The position numbers were made by a program, and so were the translations under genes. Under the pieces are notes generated by a model. That model saw nothing but the letters and a program-made list of their open reading frames with translations, was not told the origin of the DNA and did not search any database. From the NCBI GenBank assembly GCA_003864495.1, contig ML133383.1, positions 7,548,880-7,612,879 on the forward strand: a stretch of 64,000 nt of DNA, written 5' to 3'. Shown piece after piece: positions 22,726 to 36,215 of the stretch. The DNA comes from Nemopilema nomurai. Lineage: Eukaryota > Cnidaria > Scyphozoa > Rhizostomeae > Rhizostomatidae. The number at the start of each line of letters is the position of its first letter. Positions within the stretch are counted from its first letter, which is position 1.

Positions 22726-25700
22726 ATGCATACCGTAAAAGGGAAGGTAGCCCTTTGCCTAACTGTGACTGCATTTGCTGGTGTTGGAGTTTATCACTTG
22801 TGGAGCTCGCGAAAAAACAGAACCAAAGCTAAGGCGAAAGTTGATCAACTGGTAAGCAAATTTCATTCTTATGCATGGCTGGGGCATGGCAGACCTGAGA
22901 TTGTTGTGCATAGAGACGGTGCTTTTCATAATCTATATTTGAATGGCTATTCTAGCTTCGTGCATAACACATAAGTTTATTTAGACTAACATAACGTACT
23001 GAGACAAAAAGGCGATCAACAGGCATCTCGACTTCTACATGTAGATTTGCTTCACCAAAGAAGTTTTTGTTTATGTCCATCTTACACACCAATAATACGT
23101 TAGCAATAATGCTTTAAAATGTATGTGCTAATAGTATGGGTAGTTTTGGAAATACGCTAATAGTAGCATCGGAAATAAAACATTTAACATTGATAAGATA
23201 TAATGTATAATTTAACTGGATGCATTTATTGAAATGTGAACTCACGACTTGTAGCATCCAGGGTTAAAGTTGCTTTGTACCAGTAGATACATCAAAAGGG
23301 TGATGAAAGTAATTGAACAATTGCAAGAGCATTCTTAAGTTGTGGATAATTTCTCAGGTACACAAGGGACGAGTCACCGATTTAAAAAAGATGTTTCCAA
23401 CAGCCTTAAAATTTAGGTAATAATTTCATATTTGAGCTGCTGTGCAATAAGACACTGCTTAAATATTTTGTGAAATTTATTCTGATTGATTTCAAACAGT
23501 CAATTTTTACATGACCACAGTAAAGTGTATTGTATAATCTGTTCAGTTACCGCAGGAAAGGTGGTTTAAAGTTTTTTTTGTCAAGAACCTATACAAAGCC
23601 CTGTGGTGTCCTCAAGTGAAAGGTTCTCTGAATCCCATTAAAATGCAATAGGACCCTATAAAAGATTTGTATGATCCTCTATAATCCTGAAAAAGAGTCC
23701 TAATGAGTGAATTAAATACATTAAAAAATCCCTATGTAGTGTCTTGAGAAATCTTTTTACAGATTATGAACAAGAACTGATGTGACCTTAAGCAATTCTG
23801 TAGAATCCTTGATAATCTGACATTGTATATCTAAATGTGCTTTTATAGCTCAGTTTTTTTTGAAGAGGCAGATTATCCAAAACTTTGCTTTTAATGCCAA
23901 GCAGAGAACTCACCAAAAGTTCCAAGATAGTCTTTGAAAGCTCTGCTTAAAGTAAATTGTAACCATAACTAATTATATAGTTATTTGTAATAGATTATAG
24001 GTTATATATTATGAGTATTGTCTTGCAACATAAAGAACAGCTATTAAATCTCAACCATTAATTTGGAAAGAAATGAAGTTGTTCAAAATGATTGATTAAA
24101 TCAAGAACTGAAGGCATATCAACCACTCTGTATTATTTGGTGCAATCATGATATCTAAAAAAGTACTAAAGAATCCTGTTTGAATTTAATGCTTTGAGCC
24201 CACATCATTTAAAAAGATATGCCCATTGACTTTCAGCAATGCATGCAGGCACTAGCAATGCTCATGAAAAAGTGGCATTGTCCCATTTTTATTTTTTTAT
24301 CAAAGTAACAGCTGTGTAGGTTTTTTAAATTGCTTTTGGAGCTTTGGTGCTGAGTTCTTTTTAATTCAAGGCAATATGTGGTTTGAATTAAGCTTTGTTT
24401 CTTTCTAGATTTCAGTCTTTGATCAATCAAATGTTTACATAAAAGATTCTGCTACTGTCAGAGAAAAGATCAGAATGCTGCTAGAAGGAGGACCAGAATC
24501 TTTACAGGTGCCAGCACAATAATTTCTAGTAGTTGATTTATTTAAATTGTGCTGAATAAGTTTGAAGTTTCACAAATATTTGAAACATATACATGTGCTG
24601 GAATGTGCAGGAATTTAGATACGCTCTTCTGCAGCCGATTTCCTTCAATTTAGGTAGTAATCAAAGTAAATTCCTGGCTGCATTTTGACAGCAAGTTTTA
24701 GAATGCTATCCTTTTTTTGATAGGTAATAAGTGATTTTGACATGACCCTCACAAGGTACCAGGTGGAAGAGAGATTAGGAGACACATCTCATGGTAAGAA
24801 AGTTTGAAATTTTGAACTTGAATGAACTTGCAATTTAATTTTAATATGTTTGTTAGAGCCTATAGATATAAAGCCAAATGGCCTCTCAGTATTTGTGCTA
24901 AATTCCTGCAAGTATTCTCTGGCCTGAACTTAAAGCAGAGTTCAAATGATTTCTTAGGCAAAGTCGCAAAAGTCTTAAATAGATGATGGGCTAAAAGAAG
25001 CTGTCTATGTCCCAATGCGGAAAAATAAAATAATCACATTTTCATACATTCAGAATTTGCTGCAGTTGGCTTGTGGGCCAAAGTTTAGAGACCCCTGGTT
25101 TATAGTAGAGTAAAAATGTTAAACTGCTCTAATGTTAACTCTAGAGCCATCCATAGTTTTTCATCTTTTCCAAAATTAAAGTCCATTATCTTGCACTATC
25201 AATCTATTCCATACAGGGATCACAGAGATTGGTATTGATAGATGCTCTAAATGATTTTTTAGACAAGACGTGTATCAGACTTTCACCATACTGATTATTT
25301 TTGGCATAAATCATAAAATCTTCATGATAACAATCATAATCATGATTATCATGATTTATTCTGGCAAAATCATCAACACAATCAGCTTTGTGATTCTAAT
25401 CTTTTTTCATAATTGCAGAATAATTAGGAAAGTACTTGTTTCTACCTAGCATCTGCAGGTTGTTTTAAGGACACAGAGAAGACTAAATTTATCAGGCAGT
25501 GTCCTGATCCTTCTTCTTGATGTGACCACACCTCATAATTCCTTATACCCGGAATTACAGAGAGCTGGCGACTCTCCTTACTCTGGGTGGAAGTTTGGTT
25601 ATGCCAGGGACTCCACATAGACCCTTGGATCAATAGTCACACCTCTCATAACTGAGCCATCCTTGCACCTGCATTACTGATCGTAGCCATGATTATTATT

Positions 25701-28700
25701 AGTTTTCATTTTTAATGATTACAACAGCAGTGCAATGAAATGATCAGTTTGTTTTTGTAATGGCCTTCTGTGTCATAAATGTTTTTATCTCTATCAAGGC
25801 TCCATTGAAAAAGCTTCTTGCATGTCAGAAGAGTTCAGAGTGCAGGTATCTTTTTTTTACAATACAAAAATGCTTGTATATGTATTTATTTTGTGCTTTC
25901 CAAGCAAGTGACCTTTCTAAATTTTTTGCCAAGGTCCATGTTTTGTTTTGTTGAAGATTTGACCCTAAATTTCATTCATTTCTTTTACTTATGACCTAAA
26001 AACTACTATTTTTGTTTTAGAGGGACTTTTGTGTAATAATTGAGTGATGATCTTTTAAAAACACTTATAAAAATTCTAGAGATTGCAACTAGCCTTTGAT
26101 GTGAACAAAAATGATGACATTTTACATTCCTGATTTATTCTATATCCTAATTGACCAGCATTAGTCTTTGATCCACAAAATTGGACAAATTAACTGTTAA
26201 AGCAGATCACACCCTTTTTCATATGTCCTCTACATTTGTTTGTTTCTAATGATGTATAAAGTGTTTGCACAGCTACTTACCATCTGTTGCCAGAGGTTGA
26301 TATATTGCTGAATTTTTCAAATTTTCCTAAAAAGGGTTGTTGTGTAAGAGTTTTTAATGATCGATTTTCTTTCAATGAAATCTCTCATTGTTGCACAGGC
26401 ATCAGCGACTAAAAGAAAATTCTATCCTTTGGAGCACTCTATGTAAGTAAAGCTTTAAAATTGGCTGTAACAATTCAAGGTGATTTTTAAAATGTTTCTC
26501 GTTTCTGCTACTGAAAAAGCACTAGTTGATTGTTCTGAAATGATATTGAATTATCGTTCTTTTAAGTGATCACACATTTGAAGAGAAGGCAAAAATTATG
26601 ACTGAGTGGTGAGTGTTACCTTGTTTAATTTTATTTAATGATTCGGTTTTCCTATACGCTTTTGATAATGGAAATGATTATGCCATAGAGGAAGAAGTTT
26701 TCAAGACAAGGTTTTGATCTTTTTGCAAAAAAATTGTTCTAAATGACATTAAATCTAACATATTTAAGTTAAACCACGTATCTGATGTCCAAATGATTGA
26801 CTTTTGCTTGTGCTTCGTTAACGATGACTTTTTCTTCTGCCTTCGTATCCATTAAGTTGTGTCCTTTGTCAAGACTTAATGAAATCAATGGATCTCTTGC
26901 TCGATAGCAATAGCTGCAATAGCTGCCCGTTGTCCTCAAAAACCTAATTAACTATCAGGCTCTCGTGACATTTTTCAATCATTTCTCTTGGCATGGTGTT
27001 AGAGCCAAAAAGTTGAAGGACTATTCAATTCGTCATAAGAAATACAGTAACATGCCGCTCTTGGTTCAAATGCAGACAGATTTTAGCAAATTTTCTACGC
27101 TAGTACCCTAGTATGAAAGAATAACTTTGGAGAAGAAGCTTACAAAGGACTTGAGATTGCAACTTCTGTTTAACAGTGCAATACGAATTAGATAGTTGTT
27201 ATTCATGATAAACTTAAAGGAATTACTATATAATCACAAGCCATGGACGTTGCAAAGAATATTACTGCACATTTTTAAGTAGCTTTATCCAATCTAGGAA
27301 CCTTATTTGCATTTTACCTCCACTTACTTAAGACTCTTAGCCATCATCTTCTTTCTCGAACAACAGCAACAAATTTAAGATAACCTTCCAACAATCAAAT
27401 GTTCAATCACATTGATATTGATTTCAATTAGGTGGGAGACAATCCACGAGTTGATGATTAACGATGGATTCAAGCGAATATGGATACCTGGTATCGTTTC
27501 CGAATGCAGCATCATTCTAAGGTATTCAAAAAAATTCTTTTCCACGACTAGTAAAAATTGTTTAGGGAAGAAAGGGTTTACAATCACCCACCCTAAATAT
27601 GGGGCCCATTTTTCTCAAGTTTCATGCAAAATGTTGAATTTCCTTCACCTTGTGAAGAGGCTAAAATAGGATAAAGCATCCAACATATTGAAGCAATTAG
27701 ATATGCTCTTTTTAGCCTAAGCTAATGTTATGTATTTCCAGAGTTGCATGAAATCAGGAATTTTAGCATGTTTGTAATGTTTTCAAAATCGAGAAGTTGA
27801 AACCAGAATCTGACAAAAGCATTAGAAATTCTACTAGTTGACAAAAGAATATTGATTTCCAAAGTTGCTTTCTGAGTCAAAGTTTAAGAGAATTGACAAC
27901 TCTTCGTTTTGACATTGTCTACCATTTTGAAAGTAGATGACCCAGATTGTCTATTCATGTCTTGGAGGCCTATTTAGTCTAATACACTTAATCTATTGCA
28001 AGAAACAACGAATGGAGATGACCATTATTAAAACAGATGCTATAGTACGACGATCAAATTTGCCGATTAATTATGATGTTGTATTGTTAGTGATTGATTC
28101 ATTTTGGCCATTTGAAATATTAATGTAATATCAAATATTAAATACGTCATAACGATAACAGCTTACTGCGTAATCAATTGGGTCTTCTTTGTTAATTATT
28201 TATAAGTAAAGAGTTCTCGACGCAAGCCGCTTTTAATAGATCCGTTCTGGAGAATGCCTGACCCCACCATGATCCATCGTTTCAACATAACCTTGATAAA
28301 ACTGAAATTCTTTTCTTCTATGGAAAGTCTATTCCCTTTCAAAAAAACAATACTGCATTCGACATTAGGTTAAAACAATACTTCATTCGACATTAGGGTA
28401 TCCCAGATTGCATTTAGAACTTGTTTCGTATAAACGAACAAATTTTTTTTATATAAACGAACAAATTTTTGCTGATGATTTTCTGCAATCATTTGAACGA
28501 CGATTAGCTCTTCTTACTTGGTGACTTGATAATGTGAAGAGAAACTGCTACAATTTCGTACAAATAATGCGCTTAGAAAAGGCAAATAACTCTAAAAGCT
28601 TGCAATTTTTCGATCGCAAAATGATTGCCACTTTTTAGATTTTAGGGTAATCCAAAAGTATCAAGTTAATCTCGCACTTTCAAAATGTTGCTTTGAAACT

Positions 28701-31700
28701 ATTCCTAGTCATATTACCTAATTTGCTGAAATGTTCAACGTAAAACAGTATGAAATCTAATGCAAAGAGAGCTTATCCAGGTTCTCCAATTTTAAGCTAT
28801 TAGATATGGTTTGTTAGTATAAGGTTTGCTTATGATGCATGTTTTTTGTACCTGAGTCGTCTCCGCTTTCACGAATTTACCAGCTCAGGAGTATTTAAGT
28901 GCCAGTTTTATCAATAATGTGTTTATCAAATGAATTACTGACTGATTTTAATTTTTGATCAATTATAGTTGAGTTGACAATCTTTATTATTTCCAGAGAT
29001 GGGGCTGACGTTTTTTTCCAAATCCTTGATGAAGTGGATGTGCCCTTGTATATTGTATCAGCTGGAATAGGAGGTGACTAATTCACATTATTCTCAGTTA
29101 ATTCTGTTTTTCTTCTATTGTTCATGCAGGGAGGGGGAGGGGGGAACCAGAACGGAAGAATTTAAATGAAGTTACTGAAAAATAATACTAGCAAAGAAAT
29201 ATGTAAAAAATGGACTACTAGGGTGCTTTATGTAAAGGCTTGCTTGGATCGCGTTTAAGTTACAATTACCACCGAAACATTATTATTCTCTGCTTTGAGT
29301 TGATAATGTTTTTACAAATCTTTGTTTTAGATATCATTGAAGAAGTGATACAGAAACAAAGTACGCTATTTAAGAACGCAAGGATCATTGCCAACTTAAT
29401 GGAGTTCAACGAAGAGGTATGATATGTTCTAGTTAACACGTGAAAACGTCTTTTTTATAAGAAAATTGACAATTTAGATGTTATGTATTTTTAGGCGTAA
29501 TTTTAACATATTGTTATTGGAGCTTCAAAATCTTCCCAACTGCGAAAGTGGAATCAGAAGGTTTCCAGAGGGTGCAACCCTATTTGCCACACGTTTTAGA
29601 ACATAAGCGCAAAAATCATTTTTTGGTGTCTTCATTGATCTGAAGCCCCCTACTGAGGAATGGCACCAGCTATTAGAATGCGCACTGCTTTTTAAAGGGA
29701 ACTGTGGATTTTAAAACAGCCCATATGAAAAATTCATAAGCTGGCTTTCAATACGTACTTTCTTATTTCCTGAGGCCAACTGATCATTAGATCTAACAAA
29801 ATGATTGGTATCATGCTAGGCGTAGAGAATAACAAGATATGTCTTGAGAAGATTGGGTCAACCGCCCGGCAAGAAAGCTTCAGTTTGATAGAATAGTTCC
29901 GTTCTCTTATCCCTGAAAATACATATAAGGTTTCGAGTAACAGCGAACGACGATACTTGAATGATTTGGATCGAAGGCAGACAAAACTCTGATTAGTTTG
30001 GGGGTAAGATGGAGAATGAAGATGAATATTGTGTAAGGCTCTTATAGAAACAAAGAATGCATACTTGATAATTTTGTGACTTTAGTGGACTGAGTAGGAT
30101 CGGAAGAGGTGAAATATAGAAGGGATTTAAAACTTTGCGAAGTTATGAATAAAAAACATTGATTTAGAAGTTTTTAGCGGTCACATTTATATTCTTCGCG
30201 CATTTTCATTAAGATTTGTATGCGGTCTCTCTTTGGTCGTTCGCTGCAGTGATTTACGTAGATTTTTCGTGTAGGAAAACATGAGGAATTGGGAAAAACC
30301 CAAAAACCAATTGTTAAATCGTGGAATTCAATAGAGTTTGAAGTCTAAGTCTATGATGATTTCCAATATTACGATGAAATTCATCATTAGCTATCACTAA
30401 ATCATTGCACTTTTCTCTGTTGTTATTCTTGTATGAAGATTTAGGAGGGGGGGACTTATTTCAATTTCTGTTTAAAAAGAGGGGCTTGTTAGAGAGGAGG
30501 GCTTAATAAAGAGGGGGCTTACTAGAGAGGGGGTTTAATAGAGCTTTCACGGTACTTTGTACTCTAACTAGGTTAGAAAAAGAAGAATGTTTCCTTCTAT
30601 GATATTACAAATCACCTTTCCACTGATGATGTGAAGCTCGCAGGTACATCTACGTAAAAACAAGGAATCGTGTTAGTAAATGGCGCCAGATTTTGTCGAA
30701 ATTCCACTCGAAAACTGTCTCTGTGTTTACAATATTCATAGAAACTATGGAAGCTGCGTTTATTTGCGAGACCAGTTTCCTTAATATTCTATGGGTAGTG
30801 AGAAAACTTCTCTCAGTTACGTGCAAGTAAACGTCGATGCTCAATTATTAAAAAGGACCGTCTGTCCTCCCGCCTTGAGGCACTGCAGCCCACTACATGC
30901 TTAGAAAAGCTTATCATTATGGTCAGTGCAAAACTGATTGCGATGTCAGTCGATGATAATTTTTGCGATCCTCTTTCAGCAATTTATAACAAACTAGGTT
31001 TCCTGTCACATCGATAATGAAACTAAACATGACCATTTTTTCAAGTGGTTTTTTCATGTCGGCAAAAGTGATCTTAAAAGGTTAAGCATTTTTTAGGAGA
31101 ACTGGTTTTCACGTGGAAAGTGAAGACAAGTTCACTTTTCCCTTGCCAATATGATTTGAACCTAATTAATACTGCGAATGTTTCCCCAAAAAACACGGAA
31201 AGCTTTTATACACCAAATCCTTTTCAGAAAACATTGTGTCTCGAAAATTCAACACAGACTTTTTCATAAAACACCACGTTTAAACAGTTTTGAGATGATA
31301 CCTTTCTTTCGCTTCTGTGCATTATTACCACAGTTTTCTTTACATTTTGCTCTATCTGGTACATACTTTTTATTTCCAGGGTATGCTTTCTGGTTTTAAA
31401 GGAGATTTAATTCATTCCTACAACAAACACGAAGTCTTGGACCACATCAGGGGCTTTGTTCGTCATACGAAGGTACCAATCAGCCTTCTGATCTTCATTT
31501 ACTTAAAGTTTCTAGATTGATTAGTTAATGATGGCATCTACAGACTTTTGTTTTCATATACAGGCGATCAATTCTTCGATGCATATGGCAGAATGCTGAA
31601 GAAGTGTAGTACATAGCAATTTTAAGCCAAGGCTACTGAGACGAATTAATCCAAAAATAAAGCCTCAGATCGGAAGTTTGTTTCTATGCTATTGCTTGTG

Positions 31701-34384
31701 GTATTCAACCGAGGCTATGGTTCTGAAGTTATAAATTATCGAAACAAGTGGTGTTTTGGAAATTTTTAATTGGTGGAGAATTTACATAAAAGAGTATTGT
31801 TCCTAATGCGATAAATTATCGCTTTCCTTATGCAAAAGTGAATGGATGAGTATGCATAGTATAAAAATAATTTAATTTCTGTTGGTCATCAGAAAGGTAA
31901 TTGTTAACAAGAGAGAATATATGACACTCAGTCTCTTTGTGCAATAAGGATTGTAGAAATTAACTATTTCACGATGACAACACGAATAAAAAGAAAAAAA
32001 CTTAAAGCAAATACTTAAAGCGGTATTTACACAGCAAGAAGCATTTGCCACTAGTCAAGCTGATTTTTAAAACATTGCTCACCGAGAAGGGTGTTTGCTA
32101 GAAGGGGAATCATAAACCAACAGGAGGCCTTTGTCGTTAATTTCGTTATAATATCCCCACTACTTTTTACTTTATCGTTCCCCGGCTTCGAAACAATCAA
32201 GGTCCTAATTCAAGCAAAGTCAAATGTCTAAGGATTTCAAACAGTGTTTCAGAATTTTGTTGTTGCAACCTCTTAACAATAAGAAAACCATAAAGGAAGC
32301 TGGCATCGTGCTAATGATTTCAAACAGTGTTTCAGAATTTTGTTATTGCAACCTCTTAACAATAAGAAAACCATAAAGGAAGCTGGCATCGTGCTAATGA
32401 TTTCAAACAGTGTTTCGGAATTTTGTTATTGCAACCTCTTAACAATAAGAAAACCATAAAGGAAGCTGGCATCGTGCTAAAAAGCTATTCTGCCTAAGCG
32501 TATCAGTCTTGCTCTCCCTTTCACTGGTGAATTCTATTTACCGTTTTGTTAAAATTTTTTCTTTTCTTGTAGAACTCAGTGTTTTGCCCGTATGACACTG
32601 CTACTGAATCTCATCAGATCACTCAACTAGTTTCCAATTGAAAGTGCGAGTTATTTTTGATTTTGATCGAATCTCTTTGCAGAGTCGCCATAATCTCATT
32701 CTATTTGGAGACACGCTTGGGGACCCTTCAATGGCAGATGGTATGGTGCATGTCACAAACGAACTGAAAGTCGGGTTTTTGAATTACAAGGTGAGGTGGT
32801 ATGGAATTACAAGGTCTTTTGCGATCTCGCCAGCCAACAAGTTTAAGAAGGCTGAATAGTACGGCGTCAGAATGCAAAGGTTTTGATCCCCTTTACCAAA
32901 TCAGCAAATTATATATTATAAAAGCTTGTTAACAATTTTAAAACCTGTCAGAAGAGGTAGTTATTAACGTCAAAGAGGTGGCCAACCGTCAATGATCCTG
33001 CACTCGTCAAACAATAGCAATGCAGATTGAATTAAATAACCTATATAAGTGCTACATCACAGCAATGCCTTCCTAACATTTTAAGCAACTTCAATAATAG
33101 AAGCGTATAGATGAATTTTGCATTTGGAGCGCTCTCTAATTCTCTCTTGGTGCATGTTTCAACAAACAGGTTTTGTAGTTGAAACAAAATACTCTGTTGT
33201 GTATCCTTGATTTTCAGGGCCTGACATTTGATTCTGCATGATCTTCTATTGTAAATTTGCGAGCACCTAATTAGTCGGGAGGTGCTTATCGTTGTGGAAA
33301 CAAGTTTGTTTTGAGACGTTGACACAGCAAGTTCGCAGTTTCCATTGCAACTCTAAAGAATGATTTTCGGCCGTAGGCAGTACAAATCCACTAAATTCTA
33401 TGTGGTGTCAGTAGTTGCCATGGAAAAAGAGTAGGAATGCGAGATCATTAGTAAATGTAGCTTTTTGAATATTGAGCATGAAGTCATAAGATGTAAGTGA
33501 TTTAAAAGCCTTGCTTTTGCTTATCGGATTCGCTGTTTTGTGCACTATTTACGGGGCTTTACGCGACAGCAAGTTCTTGATTGCCGATCTTATCATGTAT
33601 CTATTCCCTATACTCAAATGAGGTCTACGCTGAAAGATAGCCATTGGGATATGAGGGATTTAAGCAACCTAGATCACAAAGAGAGCCCCGTCCTCATGCC
33701 TTTCTATGAACGCAGCTTAATGTAGCATGTAATGGTGACACGGGGGTCAAATTACTTGAGCCAACTGATTGGTCTTCAACAAACAGTCTTATTGTACCTC
33801 ATTCCAGACATCGTGGCTCTTGCAGGTTACTTATGAAAGCTCTTCTTCTCTGTTGATAGTCAATTGAAATAAAAATTAAAAATTAAAAACGATTCGGCAG
33901 AACCTAAACTTTTCTTTTTTGGTTTATATCTATTGACGGGACAACAGAAGCTTTTGTATGCAAAGCAGCGTTACAATAGGTGAAATGATTCAGTGACACT
34001 AGCTAACTAATAACATTTCCGTTGAATAGGTTCTGAATTCCTTCAAGTACCCCAAACATTGCTATAAATGGCATCCTGTTGACAATGTTAAATGTGATCC
34101 GGCAACGATTTTGCTCTTCAACTCTTTCCATTGTTAACCCCTTCCACGTTCAACCCTTTCCCGCTGCTACACCCCCACACAAGCCAAACCCTATTGCAAT
34201 TTCCGATACAACTTTGTTTTGCATGCATATCTTTCTCATTTCAAATGTTTCATGGTACTTTTTTACTTAGGCTGCCGAACTTCTAGAAGCTTACAAAGAT
34301 GCTTACGACATCGTTTTTGTACAGGAAGAAAAATGGGATGTGATTAACGTTTTCCTTGCTGCATTACTAAAGCACAATCTGTAA
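22726..34384 (+). CDS. NT5C3A-like: Cytosolic 5'-nucleotidase III-like protein with N-terminal membrane anchor, 12 exons
   Basis: HAD-superfamily pyrimidine 5'-nucleotidase, dephosphorylating UMP/CMP-type monophosphates. Exons: 22726-22851, 24409-24507, 24724-24793, 25799-25845, 26399-26442, 26567-26608, 27432-27521, 28997-29073, 29331-29416, 31380-31472, 32683-32790, 34271-34384; phases agree at every junction and give 331 residues, close to vertebrate NT5C3A. HAD motif I is SDFDMTLTR (nucleophile DFD), motif II lies in IVSAGIGD, the lysine in GFKGDLIHSYNKHE, and motif IV is GDTLGDPSMADG; all catalytic residues appear present. The first exon encodes KGKVALCLTVTAFAGVGVY, a membrane helix followed by Lys/Arg, comparable to the anchored vertebrate isoform. 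Introns of 0.1-2 kb contain only the repeats listed separately. Confidence 0.93.
25443..25680 (-). mobile_element. Possible tRNA-derived SINE in a nucleotidase intron
   Basis: Read on the minus strand, the segment begins with GGATGGCTCAGTTATGAG, like the A box of many animal tRNA-derived SINE heads, and is denser in GC than the surrounding intron. I see no clear B box, poly(A) tail or target duplication. Weak call based on motif appearance only. Confidence 0.25.
28344..28398. repeat. Two-copy tandem repeat, about 28 bp
   Basis: Two adjacent copies of a segment containing AACAATACTGCATTCGACAT and a one-base variant, in a nucleotidase intron. A second small duplication, ATATAAACGAACAAATTTTT, follows near 28430-28470. 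Confidence 0.75.
30477..30543. repeat. G-rich tandem repeat, 16-17 bp, four copies
   Basis: Degenerate units of the form AGAGGGGGCTTANTAG repeat four times in the 29417-31379 intron of the nucleotidase gene. Purine/pyrimidine strand asymmetry is strong. Confidence 0.75.
32233..32481. repeat. 83-bp tandem repeat, three copies
   Basis: GATTTCAAACAGTGTTTC starts at 32233, 32316 and 32399, an exact 83-bp period. Copies 2 and 3 differ at only one or two positions by eye, and copy 1 by one more. It lies about 200 bp upstream of the exon at 32683 that carries HAD motif IV, and is entirely intronic. Confidence 0.95.
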
Positions 34385-36215
34385 AACCTCAAATATTTTA
34401 GCAATCGATGATAGCCGGTAAATATTTCTTTAACTTTATATTTAACTGTGAACAGAAGTTATGCTCGTGTTATTTTTCTTAAAAAGGGCCTAAACTTCTG
34501 CTCTACCAGTTGGCCTAGTGTTATGATACATCGACTAAGCAACCTTACATTGCAGCATAAACTTCCTAATTTTGCTTATTTATTAAAAAATGAACCTACT
34601 TAACGTTTTTTTATTTCGGTCTTTGTTAGAGGTTTTAATTTTGTTGATTAATCTAGAAAGTGTTTAGAAAACAGGTTTTCCCACAGTTTTTGGATACACT
34701 GTATCCAATTGACTTAAGTTCGGATAGTCCTGTATACCTTTATTTTGGATAATTATAATTTGTTTTTACACAAAGACTACACGTGTGCCTCGAACATCTC
34801 AGTTGCATCAATTTTATCCAGCTGCATCAGTTTCTTCAGCCAACCCGTTGCTATACCGTTGTCTTTCCATGTACAACGTCATTCAAAGTCATTTAAAGTT
34901 TCAGCTAACGAGATTGAATGAAAGCTTGCTTTCGCAAAGCAACTACACGGTCTGTTCCAAATTTCAACATGGAATACACAAATTTTTAATATTCATTAGC
35001 AGCCTCTGTTTCTTTAGTCTTGTTGAGAAAAATGCGTCATTCTGACATTCCCTCCTTGAAAACCAGCTGTCCTATGAACAAGGTTTTTCACTCTCCGGTC
35101 ATTAAGTTGTCAGTGCAGTCCAATCAAGATCGAAGCAGTCAGCCAAAGCGGCAGTTGATGTAGGATCTGACACTGAACAGTTCAGCCTGAGGAAACGGGA
35201 ATTTCTTTAGCAAACAGCCGCGATGATTCCTACCATCTACGTCATTGCTTCAGTTTTCGCTCATTCCCCAGTGATAGCGCACCGTCAAAACTGAGGGCGC
35301 AAAATTTTTCATCGCTCTCTTTGTTTTTGATTTTATTAGTTTGCAAATTGACCAGCGTGGCTAGGAACCACTTCTTTTCTTAGCTCAAGTATACTATTTT
35401 GAAAAAGCATATTTATGGCGGAGTTACTGTGGTAGATTTGCGGAATATCCAGTACTGTATCGAATTCTCTTCTCACGGATTCAAAGCTGATGTATGATTA
35501 ACCGACTCAATCTACCAGCAGGCGCGTGTTTGCTCATTAACTAAAATACCCAAATATTGAAATACTGAAAGCACACGTTCTGCTTTAATAGCTTTTCCAT
35601 TTCTTCATGAAACTTTTACATTGTTTACTTATTTCATACCAATGAAAATGATCGAAGTTCACGCCTACATTCTTCATCTGGAAATGACCAGGCGGCATAG
35701 AAGGCCAGACGTAATCATGAAGGCTACGCAAACACGGTAGCATTTTGATGTGCGAAAGGGCATGGGATCCCCATTTCGAAGCAAATTAAATTTGGCCTAA
35801 GAGCTTCGGCGTCGGTCTGGGTTTCATCAATGGCTTTCCCTAGGCCATTGATCACGTGATCTCCCTGCTAGTCAGACACGTGTGTTAGAGCTCGAGATTT
35901 GTGGACTTGGATGAAGATTAAAATAAGATCACGATGGTTTTCCTGGAATAATACTTGGTTCTTGGAATTACCTCGAGATGAATTCGTTAGACGAGTAGTG
36001 GCGCCAACGTGATAATGACACCTGATTGGTTGCCATTGCGGCACATGACTGCTTTCTTGTTTCTTGCCCTGGTATGAGGAGTAGAGGATTCAACATTACT
36101 CCTTTTTGTCTCAGATGTTGCCAATTTTGTATGTAGTGATTGATTGTGTTTGATTGAAATCATTTTCTCTCCAAATATAAACAACAGATTCTGCTCCAAA
36201 AAGCTTCTGGTGGCA
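34385..36215. other. Intergenic: nucleotidase 3' flank
   Basis: No gene supported. Contains the nucleotidase 3' UTR and presumably the promoter of the next gene. No AATAAA close to the stop was found. Short open frames here have no flanking splice signals or family features. Confidence 0.5.
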
